This document shows positions 28,804-36,922 of a DNA stretch of 58,592 bases, piece after piece. The stretch is from Streptomyces noursei (GTDB lineage Bacteria; Actinomycetota; Actinomycetes; Streptomycetales; Streptomycetaceae). Position 1 is the stretch's first letter, and each line of letters opens with the position of its first letter. The stretch lies in contig NZ_LWBU01000110.1 of the NCBI RefSeq assembly GCF_001646665.1, positions 103,368-161,959 on the forward strand, given 5' to 3'. The notes under the pieces are model-generated. The model was not told the origin of the DNA and did no database searches. It saw only the letters and a list, made by a program, of their open reading frames with translations. A program made the translations under genes and the position numbers.

Positions 28804-30165
28804 ATGGACCGCCGCATTTTCGGGCTGGAGAACGAGTACGGCGTCACGTGCACGTTCAGGGGACAGCGCCGACTGTCTCCTGACGAAGTGGCGCGCTACC
28901 TCTTCCGCCGTGTCGTGTCATGGGGCCGCAGCAGCAACGTCTTCCTGCGGAACGGCGCCCGCCTCTACCTCGACGTGGGTTCGCATCCGGAATACGCAAC
29001 TCCAGAATGCGACAACGTGACCGAACTGGTCACTCACGACAAGGCCGGCGAGCGCATTCTCGAGGGTCTGCTCGTCGACGCCGAACGCCGCCTGCACGAG
29101 GAGGGAATCGCGGGCGACGTCTATCTCTTCAAGAACAACACCGACTCGGCGGGAAACTCCTACGGCTGCCACGAGAACTATCTCGTCGCCCGCCACGGGG
29201 AGTTCTCGCGGCTCGCGGACATCCTCATTCCCTTCCTCGTCACCAGGCAGCTGCTCTGCGGCGCCGGGAAGGTGCTGCAGACCCCGCGCGGCGCCGTCTA
29301 CTGCGTCAGCCAGCGGGCGGAGCACATCTGGGAGGGCGTCAGCTCCGCGACGACCCGCTCCCGGCCCATCATCAACACCCGCGACGAGCCGCACGCGGAC
29401 GCCGAGCGGTACCGCCGGCTCCACGTCATCGTGGGCGACTCGAACATGTCCGAGACGACCATGCTGCTGAAGGTCGGCGCCACCGACCTCGTCCTGCGCA
29501 TGATCGAGGCCGGCACGGTGATGCGCGACCTCACCCTGGAGAACCCGATCCGGGCGATCCGCGAGGTCAGCCACGACATCACCGGGCAGCGCAAGGTCCG
29601 GCTCGCCAGCGGGCGGGAGGCCTCCGCGCTGGAGGTGCAGCGCGAGTACTACGAGAAGGCCGCCGACTTCGTCGACCGGCGCGGCATCCGCACGGGCACC
29701 GTCGCGCAGGTCCTGGAGCTGTGGGGCCGGACGCTGGACGCCATCGAGCAGGAGGACCTCGACCGGATCGGCACCGAGATCGACTGGGTCATGAAGTACA
29801 AGCTGCTGGAGCGCTACCGCGCCAAGCACAACATGACCATGTCGCACCCGCGGGTCGCGCAGATAGACCTCGCGTACCACGACATCCACCGTCGGCGCGG
29901 GCTCTACTACCTGCTGGAGAAGAAGGGGCAGGCCGCCCGGATCTGCAACGACCTGAAGATCTTCGAGGGCAAGTCGGTGCCCCCGCAGACCACCAGGGCG
30001 CGGCTGCGCGGAGACTTCATCCGCCGGGCGCAGGAGCAGCGGCGGGACTTCACCGTCGACTGGGTGCACCTGAAGCTCAACGACCAGGCGCAGCGGACCG
30101 TGCTGTGCAAGGACCCCTTCCGGTCGGTCGACGACCGGGTGGAGAAGCTCATCGCCGGCATGTAG
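28804..30165 (+). CDS. pafA: Pup-protein ligase
   Basis: ATP-dependent ligation of deamidated Pup to lysine side chains of target proteins. The 453-residue glutamine-synthetase-like ligase has GLENEYGVT (residues 7-15), catalytic Asp57 in [31 protein letters not shown] and [20 protein letters not shown]. It lacks the extra loop present in dop. It begins nine bases after the MFS stop codon without a ribosome binding site. It completes the pupylation set with arc, dop, pup, prcB and prcA, from which it is separated only by the LacI/MFS pair. Confidence 0.96.
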   Translation: MDRRIFGLENEYGVTCTFRGQRRLSPDEVARYLFRRVVSWGRSSNVFLRNGARLYLDVGSHPEYATPECDNVTELVTHDKAGERILEGLLVDAERRLHEEGIAGDVYLFKNNTDSAGNSYGCHENYLVARHGEFSRLADILIPFLVTRQLLCGAGKVLQTPRGAVYCVSQRAEHIWEGVSSATTRSRPIINTRDEPHADAERYRRLHVIVGDSNMSETTMLLKVGATDLVLRMIEAGTVMRDLTLENPIRAIREVSHDITGQRKVRLASGREASALEVQREYYEKAADFVDRRGIRTGTVAQVLELWGRTLDAIEQEDLDRIGTEIDWVMKYKLLERYRAKHNMTMSHPRVAQIDLAYHDIHRRRGLYYLLEKKGQAARICNDLKIFEGKSVPPQTTRARLRGDFIRRAQEQRRDFTVDWVHLKLNDQAQRTVLCKDPFRSVDDRVEKLIAGM

Positions 30166-30449
30166 CGGCCGGAGCCGGCCCTCCCGGCCGGTCCGGTCGC
30201 CCGCCCGTGGCCCCCGCGGCCCCGGGACGACGAGTCCGCCCCGTGGCCCGCGCGGCCCGGGGCGGTCCGGCGTTCCGGGGCCGTGCGCGGTGCTGCCCGG
30301 TCGTGCGCGGCGGGGGCGGGGAGCACCGCGTGGCGACCCCGCTGTCACCGGGCGGAGGGCGGGCGGAGAGCGGGCGCGACGGGTCCGTACGCGTCGGGGA
30401 CCGGTCGGGAGCGGCGCCGTGAGTTGATCGTGCGACGCCCCACGTACGT

Positions 30450-30470
30450 CGTAGAGTCACGCCGTAGAGT
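30450..30470 (+). promoter_or_regulatory. paired CGTAGAGT repeats, possible promoter
   Basis: CGTAGAGT occurs twice, 13 bases apart, and GTCAC ... GTGAC flanks the second copy. TAGAGT fits the -10 form. It could be a promoter with an overlapping regulator site for the FKBP lipoprotein. Confidence 0.35.
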
Positions 30471-30510
30471 GACGCGACACCCTCGCGAGCTCGAATGGCG
30501 AAGACCTGCA

Positions 30511-30534
30511 GATCCCGAGATCCCGAGATCCCGA
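30511..30534. repeat. three tandem copies of GATCCCGA
   Basis: Three exact 8-bp units, 32 bases before the FKBP lipoprotein start codon, probably in its 5' leader. Copy number may vary between strains. Confidence 0.75.
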
Positions 30535-30565
30535 CCGAAGACCCGACCAAGATACGAGGCATTCC

Positions 30566-31546
30566 GTGCGCCGTCGCTCCCTCCTTCTCGCCGTCCCCGC
30601 CGGCCTGCTCACCCTCGCGGGCTGCGGCGACGACAAGTCCGACAAGGCCAAGACCGACGAGAGCCCGTCCGCGTCCAAGGAGCCCTCCACGAAGATCGTG
30701 GACGGACCGCTGCCGGCCGTCACCGCGGGCACGAAGTTCGGCCAGAAGCCGACCGTCGCCAAGGGACCCGGCACGCCGTCCCCCGACCTCGCGGTCAAGA
30801 CGCTCATCGCCGGCAACGGCCAGACGGTGGCCAAGGGCGACTTCCTCCAGTTCGACTACCTCGGGCAGATCTGGGACACCGCCAAGGTCTTCGACAACTC
30901 CTACGACCGCAAGGCGCCGCTGACCAGTGCCATCGGCGTCGGCCAGCTCATCCCGGGCTGGGACCGGGCGCTGCCCGGCAAGAAGGTCGGCAGCCGCGTC
31001 GAGCTGGCGATCCCGCCGGCCCTCGGCTACGGGACCCAGGGCAACCCGCAGGGCGGGATCAAGGGCACCGACACCCTGGTGTTCGTGGTCGACATCCGCG
31101 GCACCTTCAACGGCAAGAGCTCCGCGAAGGGCCGGGAGGTCGCGCAGGACAACATCGACCTGCCCAAGGTCGGCACCAACACCGACGGCGCGGCCCCGTC
31201 GATCGACGTACCGAAGAAGCCCGCGCCGAAGGGCCTCGTCGCGAACTACGTCCTGGAGGGCGACGGCCAGGCGGTCAAGCCCACGGACAAGCTGCTGCTC
31301 CAGTACAAGGGCGTCCTGTGGGAGGGCGGCAAGGAGTTCGACTCCAGCTACAAGCGGAGCGAGCTTGCCGAGTTCCCCCTGCAGAGCCTGATCAAGGGCT
31401 GGCAGCAGGGGCTCGCGGGCAAGAAGGTCGGCAGCCGTGTGATGCTCGTCGTCCCGCCGGAGCTGGGCTACGGCGCGCAGGCCTCCGGGGACATCCCCGC
31501 CAACTCGACCCTGGTCTTCTCGCTCGACATCCTCGCCGTGATGTAA
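30566..31546 (+). CDS. FKBP-type peptidyl-prolyl isomerase lipoprotein, two FKBP domains
   Basis: A 326-residue extracytoplasmic foldase. The lipoprotein signal ends LTLAGC (Cys20), followed by a Lys/Asp/Ser-rich linker. Two FKBP domains follow: the first ~75-180 (VAKGDFLQFDYLGQ, PGWDRALPGKKVGSRVEL, GYGTQGN), the second ~225-326 (KLLLQYKGVLWEGGKEFDSS, KGWQQGLAGKKVGSRVML, LGYGAQASGDIP). It probably assists folding of exported proteins at the membrane surface. The GTG start follows CGAGG. A cytoplasmic single-domain FKBP gene follows after 47 bases. Confidence 0.9.
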   Translation: MRRRSLLLAVPAGLLTLAGCGDDKSDKAKTDESPSASKEPSTKIVDGPLPAVTAGTKFGQKPTVAKGPGTPSPDLAVKTLIAGNGQTVAKGDFLQFDYLGQIWDTAKVFDNSYDRKAPLTSAIGVGQLIPGWDRALPGKKVGSRVELAIPPALGYGTQGNPQGGIKGTDTLVFVVDIRGTFNGKSSAKGREVAQDNIDLPKVGTNTDGAAPSIDVPKKPAPKGLVANYVLEGDGQAVKPTDKLLLQYKGVLWEGGKEFDSSYKRSELAEFPLQSLIKGWQQGLAGKKVGSRVMLVVPPELGYGAQASGDIPANSTLVFSLDILAVM

Positions 31547-31593
31547 GACTGTCCCGGTTGATCAGTACATTCATCTGAGGAGCGCTGTTTTCC

Positions 31594-31968
31594 GTGAGCA
31601 TCGAGAAGCCCGAGGTCGACTTCCCGGGTGGCGAGCCGCCGAAGAGCCTGGAGATCAAGGACATCTGGGAGGGCGACGGCGCGGAGGCCAAGGCCGGCCA
31701 CACGGTCCAGGTCCACTACGTGGGCGTGGCCTTCTCCACCGGTGAGGAGTTCGACTCCTCCTGGAATCGCGGCACCCCGCTCCAGTTCCCGCTCGGTGCC
31801 GGCCGGGTCATCGCGGGCTGGGACCAGGGCGTGCAGGGCATGAAGGTCGGCGGCCGCCGCCAGCTGATCATCCCCCCGCACCTCGCGTACGGCGACCGCG
31901 GTGCCGGCAACGCCATCGCGCCGGGCGAGACCCTGATCTTCGTCTGCGACCTGGTCGCCGCCGGCTGA
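31594..31968 (+). CDS. FKBP-type peptidyl-prolyl cis-trans isomerase
   Basis: A 124-residue single-domain FKBP with no signal peptide, so cytoplasmic. The fold landmarks are all present: VQVHYVGVAFSTGEEFDSSW, PLGAGRVIAGWDQGVQGMKV, IIPPHLAYGDRGAG and TLIFVCDLVA. The aromatic and Asp residues of the FK506/proline pocket (Tyr, Asp, Trp, Tyr) can be seen. The GTG start follows GAGGAG. It is cotranscribed with the preceding FKBP lipoprotein and ends in a strong hairpin. Confidence 0.93.
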   Translation: MSIEKPEVDFPGGEPPKSLEIKDIWEGDGAEAKAGHTVQVHYVGVAFSTGEEFDSSWNRGTPLQFPLGAGRVIAGWDQGVQGMKVGGRRQLIIPPHLAYGDRGAGNAIAPGETLIFVCDLVAAG

Positions 31969-31989
31969 TCCGTCCGTCCCGGACGTCCC

Positions 31990-32017
31990 AGGGCCCGTGC
32001 CTGTCGGCACGGGCCCT
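31990..32017 (+). terminator. terminator after the FKBP gene
   Basis: AGGGCCCGTGCC and GGCACGGGCCCT form a perfect 12-bp stem with a TGTC loop, 22 bases after the stop codon. It separates the FKBP unit from pafBC. Confidence 0.85.
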
Positions 32018-32147
32018 CGGTCTTGCCGCGACTCCCGCCCCGGCTCCCGGCGCGCCCCCGCACTCCCGGCGCGACTTTTGCCGCGACACCCCGGGGCGGT
32101 ACGTTGAGCGGGAAAAGTGACTCCATAAGAAGAGGTGCAGGGCGTCG

Positions 32148-33104
32148 ATGGCCATTGCCAAGGCCGAGCGGCTGATGAATCTGGCGCTGTGCCTGCTCGG
32201 GACCCGGCGCCCGCTGAGCAAGCGGGAACTGCGCGGCTCGATCGAGGCCTACCTGGAAGCCGGCTCCGACGACTCCTTCAACCGCATGTTCGAGCGGGAC
32301 AAGGACGACCTGCGGGAGCTCGGCCTCGTCATCGAGACCGTCGAGAACCTCGACGGGGAGACCGGTTACCTCGCCCGCCGCGACTCCAACCGGCTGCCCC
32401 CGATCCAGCTCGACGCCGAGGAGGCCGCCGCGCTGGGCCTGGCCGCCAAGGTCTGGCAGCAGGCAAGGCTCGCCGGCGCCGCCAGCGGGGCCCTCCAGAA
32501 GCTGCGGGCCGCCGGCATGCCGGAGGCGGAGGACACGTACGACACCCCGCACAGCGCCCTCGAACCACGCATCCCCGTCCACGAGGCGGCCTTCGAGCCG
32601 CTGATGCTGGCCTGCCGCGACCGGCGCCCCGTCGTCTTCGAGTACCGCAAGGCGAACGCCGCCCGTCCCGAGACCCGCCACGTCGAGCCCTGGACCCTGG
32701 AGTGCTGGCGCGGCCACTGGTACCTGGCCGGCTGGGACCGCGAGCGCGGCGCCGAGCGCGTCTTCCGGCTCTCGCGGATCACCGGCAAGGTCCGCTCCCG
32801 GGCCGGGGCCTTCACCGCGCCGGTACCGGACGTGTCGACCGTGCGCGAGACGGTCGAGAGCTGGGCGGGGGAGACGGCGACCCGGTCCGCCCGCATCCGG
32901 CTGCGCACCGACTGCGGCTACCCGCTGCGCGCCCGCGCCCTGTCGGTGCGGGAGCGGGGCGACGGCTGGGACGAACTGGAGATCCCGTACGGGCACGGCC
33001 TGGACGCCTGGCTCGTGGAGTTCGGCCCGGACGTCGTCGTACTGGAGCCCGCCGATCTGCGGGCCGACGTGATGGACCGGCTGCGCGCCGTGGCCAAGGG
33101 CTGA
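32148..33104 (+). CDS. pafB: WYL-domain transcriptional activator PafB
   Basis: The first of a tandem WYL pair downstream of pafA. The 318-residue protein has an N-terminal helix-turn-helix (~1-60, LSKRELRGSIEAYL and FERDKDDLRELGLVIE) and a WYL domain (~150-230, PVVFEYRKANAARPE, ECWRGHWYLAGWDRERGAER), then a WCX tail. The PafB-PafC complex is known in mycobacteria as an activator of DNA-damage response genes. The name rests on order and domain layout. ATG at 32148. The stop codon is 16 bases before pafC. Confidence 0.88.
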   Translation: MAIAKAERLMNLALCLLGTRRPLSKRELRGSIEAYLEAGSDDSFNRMFERDKDDLRELGLVIETVENLDGETGYLARRDSNRLPPIQLDAEEAAALGLAAKVWQQARLAGAASGALQKLRAAGMPEAEDTYDTPHSALEPRIPVHEAAFEPLMLACRDRRPVVFEYRKANAARPETRHVEPWTLECWRGHWYLAGWDRERGAERVFRLSRITGKVRSRAGAFTAPVPDVSTVRETVESWAGETATRSARIRLRTDCGYPLRARALSVRERGDGWDELEIPYGHGLDAWLVEFGPDVVVLEPADLRADVMDRLRAVAKG

Positions 33105-33120
33105 GGGGGACGGGGACACG

Positions 33121-34077
33121 ATGGCCGCGAACGCGATCGACCAGACCAGGCGGATGCTCTCGCTGGTGACCTACCTGCGTGAGCGCCCCGGCGCGCACGT
33201 CGGAGACGTCGCCCGGGCGTTCGGCATCACCGAGGACGAGCTGATCTCCGACCTCGACGTGCTGCCCATGTGCGGGACCAGCTTCCGGGGCGGCGACCTG
33301 CTCGACATCGACACCGACGGCGAGCAGATCTGGTGGCACAACCCCGACGACGTCGCCGAGCCGCTGCGGCTCGCCGCCGACGAGGCGACCGCGCTGCTGG
33401 TCGCCGCGCGGGCCGTCGCCACCCTCCCCGGACTGCGGGAGGGCGACCGGGAGGCGCTGCTGCGCGCCACTGCCAAGCTGGAGGCGGCGGCGGGCGAGGC
33501 GGCGGGCGCCAGCTCGCGGCTGTCGGTGACGTTCGAGTCCGAGGGCGGGGTGTTCGCCGAGGTCGACCGCGCCATCTCGGAGCGGCGCCGGCTGTGGCTG
33601 CGCTACTACTCGCCGGCCAGGGACGAGCTCACCGAGCGGGAGGTCGACCCCATCCGGCTCTTCGCCGTCGGCCACACCTACATGGAGGCCTGGTGCCGCC
33701 TGTCGGAGGCGCGACGCACCTTCCGGCTCGACCGGGTGGCCGAGATCCGGCTGCTGGACGCCCCCTCCGCGCCGCCGGAGATCGAGCTGCGCGACCTGTC
33801 CGAGGGCCTGGTCCACCCGTCGGCCGACGACCCGGAGGTCGTGGTGGAGGTGGGGCCCGGCGGCCGGTGGGTGGCCGAGTACTACCCGCACGACAGCGCC
33901 GAGGAGCTGCCCGACGGCGGGCTGCGCATCGCCCTGCGTACACCGGACCCGGCGTCGCTCCGGCGGCTCGCGCTGCGGCTGGGCGGGGAGGGCCGGATCG
34001 TCTCCCCGCCGGAGCTGGCGGCGAGCGCCCGGCAGGCGGCGTGCGAGGCACTGGCCGCGTACGAGGACCAGGCGTAG
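33121..34077 (+). CDS. pafC: WYL-domain transcriptional activator PafC
   Basis: The second of the WYL pair, 318 residues. The N-terminal winged helix (RRMLSLVTYLRERPGAHVGD, AFGITEDELISDLDVL) is followed by a WYL domain (RRRLWLRYYSPARDELTERE, VGHTYMEAWCRLSEARRTFR) and a WCX domain ending near RRLALRLGGEGRIVSP. It is translated immediately after pafB, which suits an obligate heterodimer. The ATG start follows GGGGGAC. In the known mycobacterial system PafBC works in parallel to LexA/RecA; no damage-related target genes can be inferred from this window. Confidence 0.88.
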   Translation: MAANAIDQTRRMLSLVTYLRERPGAHVGDVARAFGITEDELISDLDVLPMCGTSFRGGDLLDIDTDGEQIWWHNPDDVAEPLRLAADEATALLVAARAVATLPGLREGDREALLRATAKLEAAAGEAAGASSRLSVTFESEGGVFAEVDRAISERRRLWLRYYSPARDELTEREVDPIRLFAVGHTYMEAWCRLSEARRTFRLDRVAEIRLLDAPSAPPEIELRDLSEGLVHPSADDPEVVVEVGPGGRWVAEYYPHDSAEELPDGGLRIALRTPDPASLRRLALRLGGEGRIVSPPELAASARQAACEALAAYEDQA

Positions 34078-34150
34078 GCGGGACGGGCCGGAGGGGTCGC
34101 TAGGGCGGCCGTCGGGGCAGGCGTACAGGGAATCGAGGGAATTGACCGTG

Positions 34151-34399
34151 ATGTCTGGAACGATGGCGCCGCTGTCGGTGCCGGTCCTCTTCAAGGCGGC
34201 CTGCTCCGAGTGCCAGGCCCGCTTCGAACTCCCGCCCGGTTCCCTGCGCCTGGCGATCGGGGCCAGCCGGCGGACCACCTTCTACTCCTTCACCTGCCCG
34301 GAGTGCGGCTCCGCCGTGCGGAAGCCGGCGGGTGAACGCATCGTCGAACTCCTCACCGGCGGCGGGGTGCGGACGCTCCGCCTCCACTCCACCGTCTGA
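34151..34399 (+). CDS. small zinc-ribbon-like protein of unknown function
   Basis: An 82-residue protein with two CxxC pairs (ACSECQARFEL and FTCPECGSAVRK) spaced about 32 residues apart, the pattern of a zinc ribbon. A basic segment (RLAIGASRRTTFYSF) joins them. The start is uncertain: GAGGGA at 34135-34140 could serve GTG 34148 or ATG 34151. There is no known function; it may bind nucleic acid or act as a small zinc adaptor. It lies 73 bases after pafC. Confidence 0.75.
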   Translation: MSGTMAPLSVPVLFKAACSECQARFELPPGSLRLAIGASRRTTFYSFTCPECGSAVRKPAGERIVELLTGGGVRTLRLHSTV

Positions 34400-34407
34400 C
34401 CGTCGTC

Positions 34408-34413
34408 TAGGCT
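34408..34413 (+). promoter_or_regulatory. -10 hexamer TAGGCT, leaderless small membrane protein
   Basis: TAGGCT, then exactly six bases, then ATG of the 65-residue protein. It starts nine bases after the preceding stop codon. No Shine-Dalgarno sequence is present. Confidence 0.6.
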
Positions 34414-34419
34414 CTCCGC

Positions 34420-34617
34420 ATGTTCTGGCCCATGCTCGCCATCGCCCTGGGGTTCCTCGGTATCGCCGTCCTCGGCGTCCTCGGCATCCGGGTGTTCATC
34501 GAAGCCGAACGGCTCGGCCGTCAAGTGACGTACACCACACAGCGGATCAACCGTGCCGCCGAGGACCTGGAGCGGGCGGCCACCGATCTGGCCCGCACGG
34601 GCGACGGACTGCGCTGA
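34420..34617 (+). CDS. small single-span membrane protein of unknown function
   Basis: A 65-residue protein with one N-terminal hydrophobic helix (MLAIALGFLGIAVLGVLGI) and a charged C-terminal helix with heptad-like spacing (INRAAEDLERAATDLARTGD) that probably forms a coiled coil facing the cytoplasm. It resembles DUF948-like small anchors but no family is firmly recognised. It lies upstream of tatA and could interact with membrane complexes. Translation is likely from a leaderless mRNA. Confidence 0.7.
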   Translation: MFWPMLAIALGFLGIAVLGVLGIRVFIEAERLGRQVTYTTQRINRAAEDLERAATDLARTGDGLR

Positions 34618-34738
34618 CGCCCGCGGTCTCCTCGGGCCCGGGAGCGAGAGGTACGCTGCTGGTCCCGGCGCAGGCGCAGGGTCTTCGCCGGGAACGCGGA
34701 GTATGCACAGGGATTGCCCGACGTTTACCCGTGCGAGT

Positions 34739-34744
34739 TACGAT
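34739..34744 (+). promoter_or_regulatory. candidate -10 hexamer TACGAT before tatA leader
   Basis: TACGAT fits the -10 form; the transcript would start near 34752, at the beginning of a 19-codon frame. No strong -35. Confidence 0.3.
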
Positions 34745-34753
34745 CCTTGCAGC

Positions 34754-34813
34754 ATGGGACTGGACAACCGTCCGGTCGCACAGGTAAAGCCCACTCCCCA
34801 GCCGCCTCGGTGA
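34754..34813 (+). CDS. possible 19-residue leader peptide upstream of tatA
   Basis: An ATG-started frame encoding 19 residues (MGLDNRPVAQVKPTPQPPR) ends 14 bases before the tatA ATG. Its stop codon TGA is embedded in TGAGAAGGAAG, directly beside the tatA ribosome binding site. That arrangement would couple tatA translation to passage through this Pro-rich peptide. It has no recognised homologue and may be fortuitous. Confidence 0.3.
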   Translation: MGLDNRPVAQVKPTPQPPR

Positions 34814-34827
34814 GAAGGAAGTCGCAC

Positions 34828-35109
34828 ATGATCGGCAATCTGAAGCCCCTCGAGATCGTTCTGATCATCGTCGTGATCCTGCTGCTCTTCGGTGCCAAGA
34901 AGCTTCCCGAGATGGCGCGTTCGCTGGGCAAGTCGGCGCGCATCCTCAAGAGCGAGGCGAAGGCCATGAAGAAGGACGACGCGGATTCCGCGCCGGCGCC
35001 CACCGCCGACCCGACGGCCCAGCAGCCCGCCCCGCGCACCATCCAGGCCGCTCCCGGCGACGTGAGCAGCGCCCGCCCGGTCGCCGAGCAGAACACCACC
35101 AAGAGCTGA
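34828..35109 (+). CDS. tatA: Sec-independent translocase subunit TatA
   Basis: A pore-forming subunit of the twin-arginine translocase. The 93 residues comprise one N-terminal membrane helix (LEIVLIIVVILLLFGAKKLP) with the FGAKKLPEMARSLGKS hinge and amphipathic helix, then a disordered Ala/Pro/Thr tail. The ATG at 34828 follows AAGGAAG. tatC follows after 49 bases; tatB is normally elsewhere in Streptomyces and is not in this window. Confidence 0.95.
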   Translation: MIGNLKPLEIVLIIVVILLLFGAKKLPEMARSLGKSARILKSEAKAMKKDDADSAPAPTADPTAQQPAPRTIQAAPGDVSSARPVAEQNTTKS

Positions 35110-35158
35110 CGCACACGCGCTGACGGCTGCCGCACTCGCACGAGACAAGGGAAGTGGG

Positions 35159-36115
35159 TTGCTCAAGTCTGCCCGCAAGCGGGAGAAGAACGACGAGGGG
35201 CGAATGCCCCTTGTCGATCATTTGCGTGAACTGCGGAACCGGTTGCTGAAGGCGGTCCTGGCGATTCTCGTCGTCACGATTGTGGCGGCCTTCTTCCAGA
35301 AGGACATCTTCGAGTTCCTCATGAAGCCGATCATCAGCTCGGTCGGCTGTGAGGGCGGGGTCGTCGTCCAGAAGAACGGTCAGTTGTGCGCGGTCCTGAA
35401 GACGGACACGCTGATCTCGCCTTTCACCATTGCCCTCAAGGTCGCCCTCATGGCGGGTGTCCTGGCAGCGACCCCCGTGTGGCTCTACCAGCTGTGGGCG
35501 TTCGTCGCTCCGGGATTGCACCGGCACGAGAGGCGCTATGCCTATGCATTCGTGGCGGTAGGAGTCCCCCTCTTCGTGGCGGGCGCCTACCTGGCGTACG
35601 CGATCCTGCCGCAGACAGCGGCGATCATGCTCAGCTTCACGCCTTCCGACACGCAGAACCAGATCTCGCTCGACGACTACCTCGACCTCATCACCCGCAT
35701 GGTGATCGTCTTCGGTCTCGCTTTCGAGCTGCCCCTGCTGCTCATCGCCCTCAACATGACGGGCGCCATCAGCGGCAAGCGGATGCTCGGCTGGTGGCGC
35801 GGCATGATCATCGGTCTCACCGCGTTCGCGGCCATCGCCACTCCAGGCGGCGAGCCGCTCTCCATGCTGCTGCTGGCGGGGCCGCTGGCTGTGCTGTACT
35901 TCCTTGCGACGGGATTCTCACTGCTGAACGACCTCCGTCGGCGACGCAGTAACCGGGATGCCGAGCTGAGCGAGGACGAAGCGTCCCAGCTCGACCTCAC
36001 CCCCGAGGCCATCGGTGCCGTCGAGCCCGTACCCTCGGCTCCTGCCCTGCCCGAGCAGGCGGACGGCGGCCGGTCGCAGCGGCTGAACGGCAGCGGGTAC
36101 GACGACATCACCTGA
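35159..36115 (+). CDS. tatC: Sec-independent translocase subunit TatC
   Basis: The twin-arginine signal receptor, 318 residues with six membrane helices. The TatC signatures are MPLVDHLRELRNRLLKAVLA near residue 16, the conserved FTIALKVALMAGVLAATPVW cytoplasmic/periplasmic loop region, and GLAFELPLLLIALN. The C-terminal ~70 residues are a variable cytoplasmic tail. Translation starts at a TTG preceded by AAGGGAAG. It is cotranscribed with tatA and is followed by a strong hairpin. Confidence 0.94.
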   Translation: MLKSARKREKNDEGRMPLVDHLRELRNRLLKAVLAILVVTIVAAFFQKDIFEFLMKPIISSVGCEGGVVVQKNGQLCAVLKTDTLISPFTIALKVALMAGVLAATPVWLYQLWAFVAPGLHRHERRYAYAFVAVGVPLFVAGAYLAYAILPQTAAIMLSFTPSDTQNQISLDDYLDLITRMVIVFGLAFELPLLLIALNMTGAISGKRMLGWWRGMIIGLTAFAAIATPGGEPLSMLLLAGPLAVLYFLATGFSLLNDLRRRRSNRDAELSEDEASQLDLTPEAIGAVEPVPSAPALPEQADGGRSQRLNGSGYDDIT

Positions 36116-36129
36116 CCTGATGTGCAGGT

Positions 36130-36157
36130 AGGGGGCCCACTGGGGAGTGGGCCCCCT
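36130..36157. terminator. terminator after tatC
   Basis: AGGGGGCCCACT and AGTGGGCCCCCT form a perfect 12-bp stem with a GGGG loop, 15 bases past the tatC stop codon. It also lies 22 bases past the convergent secreted-protein gene. Confidence 0.85.
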
Positions 36158-36178
36158 GGCGGAGGTGCTGCGAGAGGG

Positions 36179-36679
36179 TCAGATGGAGGGCGACCCGCCC
36201 AGTTGCCAGGTCTTCTCCCCGGCCCCGTCATTGGCGATGTCGTACGTGACCACGCCGTCTGCTGTCCACCCTCCAGGGACGCTGCTGTAGTGCGACGGAG
36301 TGATCAGCTTTCGGGCCGACTCCGGGTAGTTGTTCATGTGTCCGGTGTAGTTGGCGCTGGCGGACTTCACCGTGGCGTCGTTGCGCTCCAGTCGGACCTG
36401 AATGGAGAACTTGTCGAGGCCGGTGCTGAAACCGCCTCCGCCGCCGGTCCAGCGAGTCTCCGCTTCAGCGGTGATCGCGTTGCTCGCTGTGCGCCTCACG
36501 CACAACTTGACCTGCACGATCAGGTTACTGGCGCCTATGGTGTCGATTTCTTCGCGCTGCCAGCTGCTGCACTGGGCTGCGGGCGCGGCGCTCGCCGGTG
36601 TGGCCAGCGCCAGTGCGGCGCTCAGGGACACTGCGGTGGCGACCAAGGCCGTTCCCGCGCGAGCCGAAGTGTTCTTCAT
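36179..36679 (-). CDS. small secreted protein of unknown function
   Basis: A 166-residue exported protein. A classical signal peptide (SARAGTALVATAVSLSAALA) ends near ATPASA/APA. The mature ~135 residues contain two cysteines (QCSSWQREE and VKLCVRRTA), a Gly-rich turn (TRWTGGGGGFS) and several beta-like segments. No family is recognised. It is a single gene inserted between tatC and the helY-type helicase, and it looks less GC-rich than its neighbours. The start ATG is preceded by GAGGGGGAAC. It is likely a Sec substrate; there is no twin-Arg motif despite the adjacent tat genes. Confidence 0.75.
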   Translation of the reverse strand: MKNTSARAGTALVATAVSLSAALALATPASAAPAAQCSSWQREEIDTIGASNLIVQVKLCVRRTASNAITAEAETRWTGGGGGFSTGLDKFSIQVRLERNDATVKSASANYTGHMNNYPESARKLITPSHYSSVPGGWTADGVVTYDIANDGAGEKTWQLGGSPSI

Positions 36680-36906
36680 TGTTCCCCCTCGGTCAATGCG
36701 TTGAGTAGTGAAATGCGTGCGGTCTGCGTTCGATCATGCCAACCGCCGATGGAGTCTGTCGAACGCATTGTGCACGGAGCGCCACCGGGGGGTCGCAGGA
36801 CGAGACGTTGCCGGTGGACAAGGGGGGCCGTGCGGGAAGGTCCGGTCCGCCGTGAGGATGCGGAGAGCGTGAGGATAAAGATCGGCTGAGTGTCAGTGCC
36901 GCCGGG

Positions 36907-36912
36907 TAGGCT
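36907..36912 (+). promoter_or_regulatory. -10 hexamer TAGGCT upstream of helY
   Basis: TAGGCT ends 10 bases before the chosen ATG; a transcript would start at or just before the start codon. No Shine-Dalgarno sequence is visible. Confidence 0.45.
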
Positions 36913-36922
36913 CGATAGCAAG

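Larger units (their letters stand above)
30166..30565. other. 400-bp intergenic region between pafA and the FKBP lipoprotein
   Basis: No gene is supported. The left ~250 bases are very GC-rich with many short CCGG-type repeats. The right part holds two copies of CGTAGAGT (30450-30457 and 30463-30470), each containing a TAGAGT hexamer of -10 form and flanked by a GTCAC/GTGAC inverted pair, and then three tandem GATCCCGA units. This is probably the promoter and leader of the FKBP genes. Confidence 0.5.

Noticed and set aside
30511..30534. Tandem GATCCCGA units as a CRISPR-like array
   Set aside because: Three contiguous 8-bp units without spacers; a simple tandem repeat.
34142..34399. TTG start at 34142 for the zinc-ribbon protein
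   Set aside because: It would leave only one base between the GAGGGA binding site and the start codon; GTG 34148 or ATG 34151 is more plausible.
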